Positions 1 through 7,759 of a stretch of DNA of 64,000 bases are shown piece after piece (the first letter of the stretch is position 1; every line of letters starts with the position of its first letter). The position numbers were made by a program, and so were the translations under genes. The notes beneath the pieces were generated by a model that worked only from the letters and a program-made list of their open reading frames with translations, ran no database searches and was not told where the DNA came from. The DNA is from JAJFHI01 sp050633705 (GTDB lineage: Bacteria; Pseudomonadota; Alphaproteobacteria; Rhizobiales; Hyphomicrobiaceae), in assembly GCA_050633705.1 (NCBI GenBank), contig JBOEGZ010000006.1, positions 248,001-312,000 on the forward strand. Direction: 5' to 3'.

Positions 1-636
1 GGTTTGGCGCGCCAGTTCGACTGCCAGGTCTTCGTCCAAGCCCGCTTCAATGCCAGCGGCCGCCATACATTCAGCCAACCAGAAAACATAAGCTGGACCC
101 GATCCTGACACACCAGTAACTGCGTCAATCAAAACCTCAGTCTCAACCCAACCAACTTTACCAATCGACTGAAGCAAAGTCGTGCACGCCGTTTTTTGTT
201 CCTGCGTCATCGCGTCATTGCCACAACACACCGTCATGCCTTCTCCAACGGCGGCAGGCGTGTTTGGCATCGCACGAACAACACAAACGCCTTTAGCGAC
301 ATGAGTTTCAAAACTGGCAATTGACCGACCCGCAGCCACCGACAAAACAATCGTATTGGGTCCAGCAAGCTTCCCGGCAGGTGGAAACACAACGTCCATA
401 ACTTGCGGTTTTACAGCCGTCATAATGACAGCCGGTGGCATTGCCAGGTCTTTGATTTCAACGACCGGCTTGATGGCGTGTTGTGCTAAAAATTCAGCCA
501 TGTCTGCTGGCGGCTTGGGGTCTTGAACCACCACGTCAGCAGGATCGAGGCCAGCAGCCAAAAGACCCTTTAAGATGGCCCCGCCCATTTTTCCGGCACC
601 AATCATTACGAATGGCTCATTCAGAGTAATCGACAT
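1..636 (-). CDS. proC: Pyrroline-5-carboxylate reductase, C-terminus cut by the window edge
   Basis: Last step of proline synthesis: NAD(P)H-dependent reduction of pyrroline-5-carboxylate in the cytosol. Translating from the ATG at 636 gives MSITLNEPFVMIGAGKMGGA, whose GAGKMG is the Rossmann dinucleotide loop. The motif AMPNTPAAVGEG follows in mid-protein, and VSGSGPAYVF, a signature of the family, lies near the left edge. About 212 codons are present against roughly 270 usual, so about 60 C-terminal residues lie outside the window. There is no frameshift in the visible part. It is the last gene of the minus-strand housekeeping block and is separated from the next gene upstream by about 200 bases. 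Identification is from family motifs. Confidence 0.93.
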   Translation of the reverse strand, partial: MSITLNEPFVMIGAGKMGGAILKGLLAAGLDPADVVVQDPKPPADMAEFLAQHAIKPVVEIKDLAMPPAVIMTAVKPQVMDVVFPPAGKLAGPNTIVLSVAAGRSIASFETHVAKGVCVVRAMPNTPAAVGEGMTVCCGNDAMTQEQKTACTTLLQSIGKVGWVETEVLIDAVTGVSGSGPAYVFWLAECMAAAGIEAGLDEDLAVELARQT

Positions 637-833
637 CTCAGTGCTGTCCTGCAAGTTTCAGTGTAAATGATCGGTTCTGCGCCAAGCGTTAGTGGCAAGG
701 CCCTCGCCAATTTAGCAAAAACCAAACCATCGACTTAGGATCGCTCGCGATACGTCTCATAGCACCGGTCGACAGGAAATGCACTGAAGGCAGACGTTCG
801 CAGGTCAATTTTGCGAGATTTTCTCAACCACCC

Positions 834-1529
834 TTAAGCTGCAACACTGCGAACAGAAAGACGGCTGGCCAAATCTCTGGGTGCCAATTCCAATGTCCGC
901 GCCCCATGCACAAAGTCTGGTCCCACGGTCCAGCCTTGTTCAGCAAGCCACGGTAATGTCAGCCCGAGAAAGTTCGAAATTGGAATCTCCATTGCGACCA
1001 TATCAGCCCACGGTCCTTTGATGCTAAGTTGTGCACTGTCGTGGTCTGACCAAACAGGCATAAACATCTTTTGCACATTGGCAGCCGATTGCATCAGAGC
1101 CGGCCCAACAGAGTTTTCAAGAATAAATATTCTCTCTGTCCTTCGCGCACGCTTTACAAACCCTTCGATTGCCTCGCCTCTCAGGCGTTCTGCAATATCG
1201 ATGGAATTAAACTCACCCTCAACAGGTGAAGCAGACCAATCTAGGCCCACAACACGGTTTTGTTGCGAAAGGGACGGCAAGATGTCCGTGAGCAATTCAG
1301 CAACGGTTAGCGTTTCGATTTTCGGCGTTTTCGCAATGGCGTCAGCCCAGCGCACAGCTTCTCGCTCCTGCGACCACAGAAGAATGACGTCGACGTCCTT
1401 GAATTGCTGCGAAGCAACGCTTGCCAAGTCATCTTGATCTGAAATGGCATAGACAGATTGCTGTTCCAGGGCACGCTTTATAAACCGACCACGCTGCGCG
1501 ATCTCTGGAATACTTGGGGTCCGGTGCAT
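834..1529 (-). CDS. Tandem DUF2750-like protein of unknown function
   Basis: A 231-residue cytosolic protein without signal peptide or membrane helix. It appears to hold two copies of one roughly 100-residue unit. The first runs from about residue 12 to 100 (VYAISDQD, LLWSQEREAVRWAD, VAELLTDILP, VVGLDW). The second runs from about 130 to 215 (IFILENS, PVWSDHDSAQLSIKGPWADM, IPISNFLGLTLPWL, WTVGPDF). The pattern of a strand, a W-S acidic stretch, then an aliphatic helix ending in WL and a V-G strand resembles DUF2750, which normally occurs as a single short domain. The assignment is by eye and no function is known. It starts at the ATG at 1529 and sits alone between ATP12 and proC, about 95 bases after the former. 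Confidence 0.7.
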   Translation of the reverse strand: MHRTPSIPEIAQRGRFIKRALEQQSVYAISDQDDLASVASQQFKDVDVILLWSQEREAVRWADAIAKTPKIETLTVAELLTDILPSLSQQNRVVGLDWSASPVEGEFNSIDIAERLRGEAIEGFVKRARRTERIFILENSVGPALMQSAANVQKMFMPVWSDHDSAQLSIKGPWADMVAMEIPISNFLGLTLPWLAEQGWTVGPDFVHGARTLELAPRDLASRLSVRSVAA

Positions 1530-1624
1530 GGTCCAATTCTCCGGAAATTACCGATCGGACCACCATATTGGGACAAAGGTAACAATTCGTTAGGATGCCC
1601 AAAGCGACTTCTTTTAAGTTGTAT

Positions 1625-2428
1625 CTAATCTTTAGCTGCGGCAAGAAAGTGTGCCGCGGACACTAGCTCGACGTGCCGTCTCGCCCGGCGCTCCTTAGCC
1701 TCCGCGTCATCGCCCCACTGACTGATCTGCCAATCTTCATCAATATGAGCCGCCGCCCAAGCGGTCTGTGCATCGAGCTCACCGGCATGAACGGCCAGCG
1801 CCAACACCGCCGATCCCGTCATTGTCGTTATGATGTGCACAGGGCCCAATTCAAATGCTGAGATTTTTGCCAAATACTTGCGAACGGCGACTTCGATCTG
1901 GCCATCTTGCTCAACCGGCATAATTCCAGCCGTCACCTTAAATCCAACATTGAGAATACTTTGCGCCCATGTCAACGGTGGGTCCCAGGCCTGGCTTTGC
2001 CTTTCAATAAGCTCTATTGGCGCCTCGGCGCGATAGCACACCAAGTCCGACATTGCGAAACGGGCCACATCCTTGACAACGTCGGCGTGATTTTCGTCGA
2101 CACCATCAATGATGGTATTTGCCAACCGCGTCATCGGCATCGACACCGGATCAATCTCTTGATCCTGCGCCGACCATTCTGCCGCCACGACCTCAGCCAA
2201 AGGACGCGTCGGCAAGCTCAAAGTTTTACGCGACGGCGTCTTGATTGGGCGGTCGTCCAACACAATAGTGTAACCGCTGTCGCTCATTGCGACATCAACG
2301 GTTTTATAAAAACGCTTCTTTAGTGGTGCAGCCGGATCGCTAGCATGCTTTGCAGCGCTTTCAACAACATCATCTTTGTTGACATCGCTCATCGCAACAG
2401 ACTGTTTGCCGTTTTTATTTGTCGTCAT
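1625..2428 (-). CDS. ATP12 family F1-ATPase assembly chaperone
   Basis: A 267-residue homologue of mitochondrial Atp12, which binds free F1 alpha subunit during ATP synthase assembly. This family is typical of alphaproteobacteria and mitochondria. Visible marks are KKRFYKTVDV near residue 38, the substrate-like stretch VLDDRPIKTPSRKTL, PMTRLANTIIDGV and the C-terminal IDEDWQISQWGDDAEA. The first 35 residues are polar and variable, so a start at an internal Met (residue 13) is possible. The ATG overlaps the stop of the upstream HAD gene by one base (TAATG), which suggests translational coupling. The gene belongs to the crcB-rluC-HAD-ATP12 run. Confidence 0.92.
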   Translation of the reverse strand: MTTNKNGKQSVAMSDVNKDDVVESAAKHASDPAAPLKKRFYKTVDVAMSDSGYTIVLDDRPIKTPSRKTLSLPTRPLAEVVAAEWSAQDQEIDPVSMPMTRLANTIIDGVDENHADVVKDVARFAMSDLVCYRAEAPIELIERQSQAWDPPLTWAQSILNVGFKVTAGIMPVEQDGQIEVAVRKYLAKISAFELGPVHIITTMTGSAVLALAVHAGELDAQTAWAAAHIDEDWQISQWGDDAEAKERRARRHVELVSAAHFLAAAKD

Positions 2429-3102
2429 TAGGCAGCCCGAGTTGTCAAAAGCGCGTCAATGGCAGTTGGAAGATCTTGGAATGTATCGATGATTGTTGCC
2501 GCTCCTGATTGAGCCAATGCGCCTGTTTCATGATAACCCCACGAGACCCCGATGGCGCGCGCGCGTGCATTGACCGCCATTTGCATATCAAATGTCGTGT
2601 CCCCTACCATTATTGTGCGATCCGCCTCGATGCCAGCTTTAGTCATCGCCTCAACGATCATCGATGGGTGTGGCTTGGAGGGGTGTTCGTCTGCGGTTTG
2701 TACTGAGTGAAACAAATTGCCGAGATTTTCGCGTTTTATGATCCGCTGCATCCCACGTTGTGATTTACCGGTTGCAACCGCCATTATCGTTTCTGGCTGT
2801 TCGCTTAAGTGTTGCAAGGTTTCAATCATTCCCGGAAACAAAGGTTCATCGTTTTGGGGATCGTTGCGCAGATCGGCGAACGCATTTTTATAGATCTCGG
2901 CAAGGGCTTGAGGATCAGCAGAGCAATCGTCTGGCATACACAAACCAACAGCCTCGACCAACGACAGCCCAATCACCGAGCGTACCGTCGCGCGCGACGG
3001 TATCGGTAGGCCGGTGTCTTCAAAGGCCTTCGACATGGCTGAATAGATAATGTTCTGGCTGTCAACCAGTGTCCCGTCGCAGTCAAAAATCACAAGCTTC
3101 AT
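2428..3102 (-). CDS. HAD superfamily hydrolase, subfamily IA (phosphoglycolate phosphatase-like)
   Basis: A 224-residue haloacid dehalogenase phosphatase. Motif I is FDCDGTLVDS right at the N-terminus, motif II is VATGKS, and motifs III/IV are KPHPSM and GDTTFDMQMA. A helical cap lies between motifs I and II, as in Gph and related enzymes. The exact substrate cannot be told from sequence. I chose the ATG at 3102 because it puts motif I at the usual place; the open frame also extends 12 bases further to a TTG. Its stop overlaps the ATP12 start by one base, and the rluC-like gene ends about 60 bases upstream. Confidence 0.87.
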   Translation of the reverse strand: MKLVIFDCDGTLVDSQNIIYSAMSKAFEDTGLPIPSRATVRSVIGLSLVEAVGLCMPDDCSADPQALAEIYKNAFADLRNDPQNDEPLFPGMIETLQHLSEQPETIMAVATGKSQRGMQRIIKRENLGNLFHSVQTADEHPSKPHPSMIVEAMTKAGIEADRTIMVGDTTFDMQMAVNARARAIGVSWGYHETGALAQSGAATIIDTFQDLPTAIDALLTTRAA

Positions 3103-3165
3103 GACTTGGTCCAAAGTTTCATTGAAAGAAACACCACCCGTCGGTGGTGCGCCGAAATACGCATC

Positions 3166-4212
3166 CTATTTCTTTTTGCGTCTGCTCTCTTCTTCCTCTT
3201 CTTCGCCAATTTTGTCTGCATCAAAACGTTTGGGATCAAGACCCAAAAGGTCCCAGGTCTTCAACATGTGCGATGGCAACGGAGCGGTAACATCCAGTTT
3301 CTTACTGTCAAAAAACGGGTGTGGTAGAATAAGACGACGGGCGTGTAGGTGAAGCTTTTCCGGCATGTTCTCAGCTGGCATGCGCAAGTGACCGTCGTAC
3401 TTGTTGTCACCTGAAATCGGGTTTTCGATCAGTGCCATATGCGCGCGCAACTGATGCTGTCGTCCGGTTACGGGCTTCAGCGAGACCCACGCCGCCTTCT
3501 GCCCGACATTATCAATGACAGAGTAGTGCGTGGTCGCATGCATGGCTTTGTCTTGCTCACCCGGTCGGGACTTTCGCACCCGGTCGCCATCCGGCCCAGA
3601 AGCCTTCACGAGTGCGGCTTCGATTTTTCCCTGACGCGGCTTGGGAACACCATTGACCAACGCCCAGTATGTTTTTGCTGCCGAGCGTGTTTGAAACACA
3701 CGACCAAGTTTGGTCGCAGCCTGGCGATGTTTTGCCACCAGCAAGACGCCGGTCGTATCTCGGTCTAGGCGGTGTACAAGCCTTGGTCGCTCGCGAAATC
3801 TGTCACCATCCACCATACCGGCCAACAGACCATCGAGATGACGCGGCGTACCAGAGCCACCTTGTACGGCCAGCCCAAAAGGTTTGTTAAGCACCAAAAC
3901 ATGATCGTCTTCATAGATCACCAACGATTCAATGAAAGCCCGGTCCTCGCGCGACGTCGCGGGCGTGGCCTTTTCGCGCGGTGTCCGATTTGGCGCATTG
4001 CGAGCGACAGTCGGCACGCGGATTTCTGAACCGGTGGCAATGCGCTCATTAGCTTGGACACGTTTGCCGTTCACGCGCACCTGCCCGCTGCGCAATAGCT
4101 TTTGCAGATAGCCATGCGTTACGGCTGGAAAATGTTGGCGAAACCAGCGATCGAGCCGCATACCATCATCACCTGCATGAACTGTGATTGTTTCAACTGG
4201 CGCCGCACTCAT
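3166..4212 (-). CDS. rluC: RluC/RluD family 23S rRNA pseudouridine synthase
   Basis: A 348-residue enzyme that isomerises uridines in 23S rRNA. An S4 RNA-binding domain occupies about residues 12-75 (RLDRWFRQHFP, LLRSGQVRVNGKR). The catalytic domain follows, with the family motif HRLDRDTTGVLLVAK containing the catalytic Asp, and later KPVTGRQHQLRAH. The C-terminus ends in an acidic stretch and a basic tail (EEEEEESRRKKK). The start at 4212 is supported by an ATGA overlap with the crcB stop; the frame is open a further 54 bases upstream. RluC is preferred over RluD from general resemblance and gene context, but the target uridines are not proven. Confidence 0.85.
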   Translation of the reverse strand: MSAAPVETITVHAGDDGMRLDRWFRQHFPAVTHGYLQKLLRSGQVRVNGKRVQANERIATGSEIRVPTVARNAPNRTPREKATPATSREDRAFIESLVIYEDDHVLVLNKPFGLAVQGGSGTPRHLDGLLAGMVDGDRFRERPRLVHRLDRDTTGVLLVAKHRQAATKLGRVFQTRSAAKTYWALVNGVPKPRQGKIEAALVKASGPDGDRVRKSRPGEQDKAMHATTHYSVIDNVGQKAAWVSLKPVTGRQHQLRAHMALIENPISGDNKYDGHLRMPAENMPEKLHLHARRLILPHPFFDSKKLDVTAPLPSHMLKTWDLLGLDPKRFDADKIGEEEEEESRRKKK

Positions 4213-4595
4213 GCCAACACCTGCCGCACCAACATTAGCCCGAGCAACAAGGCCCCTACGGCACAAACAACAGAGCTTGCCGCATAAAACGCAGCCAGAC
4301 CTGTTTGTTGGCGCTCCATCAAGACGACAACGTCAGCGGAAAAGGCGGAAAATGTCGTAAAACCTCCCAAGATCCCCGTGGCAATGAACGTGCGCAGTTC
4401 TGGCGAACCAGAAAATTTTAAGGCCAATAGGCCAATCACCACGCCCATTGCAAACGAACCGACAATATTTGCTAGAAACGTTGGCCAGGGAAAATTGGCA
4501 GTCACTCCGGCAACGCGACCAACGCCAACATTCACCAGATACCGCCCGCCTGCGCCGATGGCTCCGCCTGCCGCCGCCAGGAAGAAAAGCTTCAT
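4209..4595 (-). CDS. crcB: CrcB/Fluc fluoride ion channel
   Basis: A 128-residue inner-membrane protein with four hydrophobic segments, the usual size for the dual-topology Fluc channel that expels fluoride. Family marks are GGAIGAGGRYLVN near the N-terminus, TFLANIVGSFAMG in helix 2 and GGFTTFSAFSADV in helix 3, which contains the Phe/Thr/Ser track lining the pore. A GAGGA ribosome binding site lies about nine bases upstream of the ATG. I looked at 4596-4710 for the fluoride (crcB) riboswitch consensus and did not find it. The stop overlaps the rluC start (ATGA). Confidence 0.93.
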   Translation of the reverse strand: MKLFFLAAAGGAIGAGGRYLVNVGVGRVAGVTANFPWPTFLANIVGSFAMGVVIGLLALKFSGSPELRTFIATGILGGFTTFSAFSADVVVLMERQQTGLAAFYAASSVVCAVGALLLGLMLVRQVLA

Positions 4596-4710
4596 CTTAA
4601 TGGATCCTCAAAAATTCTCTAATCTTGCAAAACGCTTGCTGATTTAAATACTTGATGCCTGTGCGACCACATTCAGGGTCACCACACCAGGCGTTGTGTG
4701 CGAATTGACT

Positions 4711-4959
4711 TCAATTGCCCGCTTCATCGGCGTCATTATCCAGTCCTAGCGCTGCAGCAATCCCCCAACCGATGACCCAGCCAAGGATAAGACCGCCAAC
4801 ACTGGTCGCCAAGAACACAACATCTTCGAAATTACTAACTTGATCGGGACTATCGAAGCTTGATGCCCCGACCACCCAATTTGCAACCATGGGACTAAGC
4901 ATTATGGTCACGCCAAGAGCGCCGACGATCGCGCCAATGATTGCTAACAGATATCGCAT
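4711..4959 (-). CDS. Small two-helix membrane protein, candidate partner of the adjacent Tae4-like amidase
   Basis: An 82-residue protein that I do not recognise. Residues 3-20 (YLLAIIGAIVGALGVTIM) and about 48-70 (VFLATSVGGLILGWVIGWGI) are hydrophobic helices separated by a polar acidic loop of about 25 residues. The C-terminus is acidic (DNDADEAG). The ATG at 4959 is chosen because AAGGGATAGAG precedes it; the open frame also runs 45 bases further upstream. The gene lies 56 bases behind the amidase gene and before crcB. An immunity role for it is inference from position only; known Tai4 immunity proteins are periplasmic and do not look like this. Confidence 0.65.
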   Translation of the reverse strand: MRYLLAIIGAIVGALGVTIMLSPMVANWVVGASSFDSPDQVSNFEDVVFLATSVGGLILGWVIGWGIAAALGLDNDADEAGN

Positions 4960-5015
4960 CTCTATCCCTTTTGGCCTGCTGCACTGTCGCCATTTGAGCG
5001 ACAAACACCAAAGCG

Positions 5016-5564
5016 TTATTTCACTTCCCAGAACCAGATTTCACTGCCATTGGCATAGTTTGAGTAATACCCAAGCCAAGAAAACCACTCCAACAACCAT
5101 TTTGCACTTGAGCGATATCCGTTCCAGACGTCGATATGGTCACCAGTTGGATTGCCGGACGCGTCGGTGGAACGCTGCCAATAATCTCGAATGTGAATAA
5201 TTCCTGTTCGACCGAACAGTTGCGGATAATAATCTTCCACCCGCGAACCTGTAATGCGCTCCATCTTGCCAACGCCGGGCAAATTTGCGCGCGTTATTGA
5301 ACTCGCCAATTGGCTAGAGTTGATGAAGTGCATTTCTGAATGCGCGTGCGCGCCACATGATGTGCAGCCTTTGAGTTGGTTGGCACGAACACCCGCTCGT
5401 CGCAAAGCGATACTCATGCGAATGGCGCATTGATTGGCATAAACAGGATAACCGGGGCGAATGAGGCGCCCTTCGAGATTTTTGAATTCACGGTCTGCAA
5501 TACAAGGTGTCATGATGCTGTGGTTTATGGGATGCCCGTACCACATGTCTTTGAATGCCACCAT
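5016..5564 (-). CDS. Tae4-like type VI secretion amidase effector (NlpC/P60-fold peptidoglycan amidase)
   Basis: A 182-residue protein without signal peptide, resembling Tae4, the DL-endopeptidase/amidase effector that cuts peptidoglycan stem peptides in rival cells. The catalytic Cys block is ANQCAIRMSIALRRAG (Cys46). The His block is GDHIDVWNG (His143, Asp145), preceded by GRTGIIHIRDYW, and the protein ends in EIWFWEVK, like the typical W-x-x-P end of Tae4. NHS near residue 14 also fits. An AAGGAG site lies eight bases before the ATG. No T6SS structural gene, VgrG or PAAR gene is in the window. It interrupts rarA-crcB, which I recall as neighbours in relatives. Family assignment is from recalled motifs. 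Confidence 0.8.
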   Translation of the reverse strand: MVAFKDMWYGHPINHSIMTPCIADREFKNLEGRLIRPGYPVYANQCAIRMSIALRRAGVRANQLKGCTSCGAHAHSEMHFINSSQLASSITRANLPGVGKMERITGSRVEDYYPQLFGRTGIIHIRDYWQRSTDASGNPTGDHIDVWNGYRSSAKWLLEWFSWLGYYSNYANGSEIWFWEVK

Positions 5565-5703
5565 CTCGTCAACTCCTTACAGACGCACCGCACAACGCGC
5601 GATGCCAAACCGACCCTATAGACCCCTCTGGCGTCATTATATGTCGTTGAAGAACCCTCCGCCAGCCTTACAACCACAAGCCCAAAAATGGGGACCCTCG
5701 AGG

Positions 5704-7029
5704 CTATTCGTCCGAGGTGCGATGATGCTTTTGGCGCAAACTCTCCCAATAACTCAAGCGTTTGCGAATTTCTCGCTCAAAACCCCGTTCTGGAGGGTCA
5801 TAAATCTGCGGTCTGGCACCGATTTCATCTGGGAAGTAATTCTGACCAGAAAAGCCCTCCGGGGTGTCGTGGTCATAGATGTAGTCGGCACCGTAGCCCT
5901 CGTCCTTCATTAACGAGGTCGGCGCGTTCAAAATTGTCTTCGGCGGTGCAAGACTGCCATGCTCTTTCGCCAAACGCATAGCAGCTTTGTAGGCGACATA
6001 GGCGCCATTGGATTTCGGCGCCGTCGCCAGATAAATCGTTGCCTGGGCCAGCGCTAACTCACCTTCCGGCGAGCCCAAAAAATCGTATGTATCTTTTGCC
6101 GCCAGAGCCTGCCCCACCGCCTGCGGGTCCGCCAATCCAATATCTTCCACGGCCATACGGACCAGTCGACGCGCAATGAACAAGCGGTCTTCGCCGCCAT
6201 CCAACATCCGACACAACCAATAAAGGGCGGCATCAGGGTCTGAACCTCGAACGGATTTATGCAATGCGCTGACGAGATTGTAGTGGCCATCACGCCCTTT
6301 GTCATACATCGGTGCGCGGCGCTGCACGAGCGTCATCAGAGCCTCGCGATCGAGCGGTTGGGTATCTGGCGCGACAAATGAATAAACTTCCTGCGCCAAA
6401 TTTATCATCGCCCGACCATCGCCATCAGCCATCGCTTTCAAAGCGTCACGTGCCACGCTGTCGAGCGGCAGAGGTCGACCTTCCTCTGCTTGCGCGCGCA
6501 GCAACAATTCTTCAAGCGCCTCATCGTCGAGACGGTGGAACGTCAGAACAACGGCGCGTGACAACACAGCCGCATTCAACTCAAACGACGGGTTTTCGGT
6601 TGTGGCCCCGACCAGCGTAATCGTACCGTCTTCCATGTGCGGCAGGAAACTGTCCTGCTGGGCACGATTGAAACGATGAATTTCATCGACAAACAGCAGC
6701 AAGCCCTGTCCGGCTTGGCGTTTGGCCTTTGCTCGCTCAAATACTTTGCGCAAATCCTGGACGCCGGAAAAAATCGCCGAGATCTGTTCAAACTCTAAAG
6801 ACGTCTCTTCAGCCAGAAGCCGGGCAACCGTAGTCTTCCCACAACCCGGCGGGCCCCACAAAATCATGCTGGATATTCGACCACTGGCCAACATTCGCGT
6901 CAACGAACCGTCCGCACCGACAAGCTGATCTTGACCGACGACATCGGTAAGCTTTTGCGGGCGCAATCTATCGGCAAGCGGTCGCGGTGCGCCCTCTTCA
7001 AGACCTGCAGCTTCAAACAAGTTGGCCAT
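5704..7029 (-). CDS. rarA: Replication-associated recombination protein A (AAA+ ATPase)
   Basis: A 441-residue clamp-loader-like AAA+ ATPase (RarA/MgsA, homologue of WRNIP1) that acts at stalled replication forks. The N-terminus PLADRLRPQKLTDVVGQD is typical. Walker A is WGPPGCGKTT near residue 58, Walker B is LLLFVDEIHRFN, sensor 1 is GATTENPSF and the arginine-finger region is VLSRAVVLTF. The C-terminal part contains MLDGGEDRLFIARRLVR and YPDE/NYFPDEIG-type segments of the tetramerisation domain. Length matches the family. It lies 93 bases behind the next membrane-protein gene and 139 bases ahead of the Tae4-like gene. Confidence 0.96.
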   Translation of the reverse strand: MANLFEAAGLEEGAPRPLADRLRPQKLTDVVGQDQLVGADGSLTRMLASGRISSMILWGPPGCGKTTVARLLAEETSLEFEQISAIFSGVQDLRKVFERAKAKRQAGQGLLLFVDEIHRFNRAQQDSFLPHMEDGTITLVGATTENPSFELNAAVLSRAVVLTFHRLDDEALEELLLRAQAEEGRPLPLDSVARDALKAMADGDGRAMINLAQEVYSFVAPDTQPLDREALMTLVQRRAPMYDKGRDGHYNLVSALHKSVRGSDPDAALYWLCRMLDGGEDRLFIARRLVRMAVEDIGLADPQAVGQALAAKDTYDFLGSPEGELALAQATIYLATAPKSNGAYVAYKAAMRLAKEHGSLAPPKTILNAPTSLMKDEGYGADYIYDHDTPEGFSGQNYFPDEIGARPQIYDPPERGFEREIRKRLSYWESLRQKHHRTSDE

Positions 7030-7122
7030 TGAGTTTTATGCCGATACGGGTTCTGAGAAAGATTTCGCTAATATCGCCTCTCCCTGGCATCAACGCAACG
7101 TAGGATTGGCTTCAAACCAAGG

Positions 7123-7602
7123 TTATGCGGCGCCTTTTCGCCGGCCCCACACGAAACCGCCAATTGTACCGAGGAGACCGAGCAAGCCTGCCGCGCCACC
7201 CACTTTGACCATAAAATCATTGTTTTCTATTTGCGCTGCAACGTTGTTCATCACAACGGGCACACCAGCTTTATCGCCCTGCAAGTATTTGATTGGCAGG
7301 TTGTCGACAATGATCGCGTCATCTTTGATGATCGATTTTGCCAATTCAGAACTGATGGAGACTTTCTTCGCCGTTTGGGGCTTGCCCTGAGCGTCTTTCC
7401 AGGACAAATCAACCCAATAGGTTGCAGCACGACGCCGCTTTTTGGAACGCGTCGCCCCGTCGATTGCCGCAAACGTCTCAACGCCGTTCTTCTCAATGTT
7501 GGCAATGTGTGCGTTTTCAGCCCAGCCAGAATACGCCAACACGGGCCCTGCAACAGTCGCAGCCAAAAGAAACCATTTAATCTTCCCTAGAATCCAACCC
7601 AT
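7123..7602 (-). CDS. Membrane protein with a periplasmic beta domain, DUF3592-like
   Basis: A 159-residue protein with hydrophobic helices at about residues 10-27 (WFLLAATVAGPVLAYSGW) and 135-152 (GGAAGLLGLLGTIGGFVWG). The intervening domain of about 105 residues has alternating strands (YWVDLSWKDAQGK, KKVSISSELA, DNLPIKYLQGDKAGVPVV) that recall DUF3592-type domains; this likeness is weak. The ATG at 7602 is preceded by GGTGGAGA at good spacing, so it is preferred over an ATG seven codons upstream. The gene lies between the HtrA protease and rarA. Function unknown. Confidence 0.75.
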   Translation of the reverse strand: MGWILGKIKWFLLAATVAGPVLAYSGWAENAHIANIEKNGVETFAAIDGATRSKKRRRAATYWVDLSWKDAQGKPQTAKKVSISSELAKSIIKDDAIIVDNLPIKYLQGDKAGVPVVMNNVAAQIENNDFMVKVGGAAGLLGLLGTIGGFVWGRRKGAA

Positions 7603-7759
7603 AAACAGTCTCCACCGCATCAAAAAGCCAATAAAAATAGAAACGCTAGTGGAAAAGCAGTCAGAGATTAGGGCGATGTCTGAAACAGGGCACCAATGTC
7701 GGTGTTGAAAACGAATTTAGACGTAAGTCATCAGGCTTCAATCTGCGCCCAACACCTTG

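Noticed and set aside
4596..4710. Fluoride riboswitch ahead of crcB
   Set aside because: I looked for the conserved core of the crcB motif on the minus strand and did not see it.
5461..5913. A 150-codon plus-strand ORF across the Tae4-rarA junction
   Set aside because: It is antisense to two genes with good motifs and starts inside one of them.
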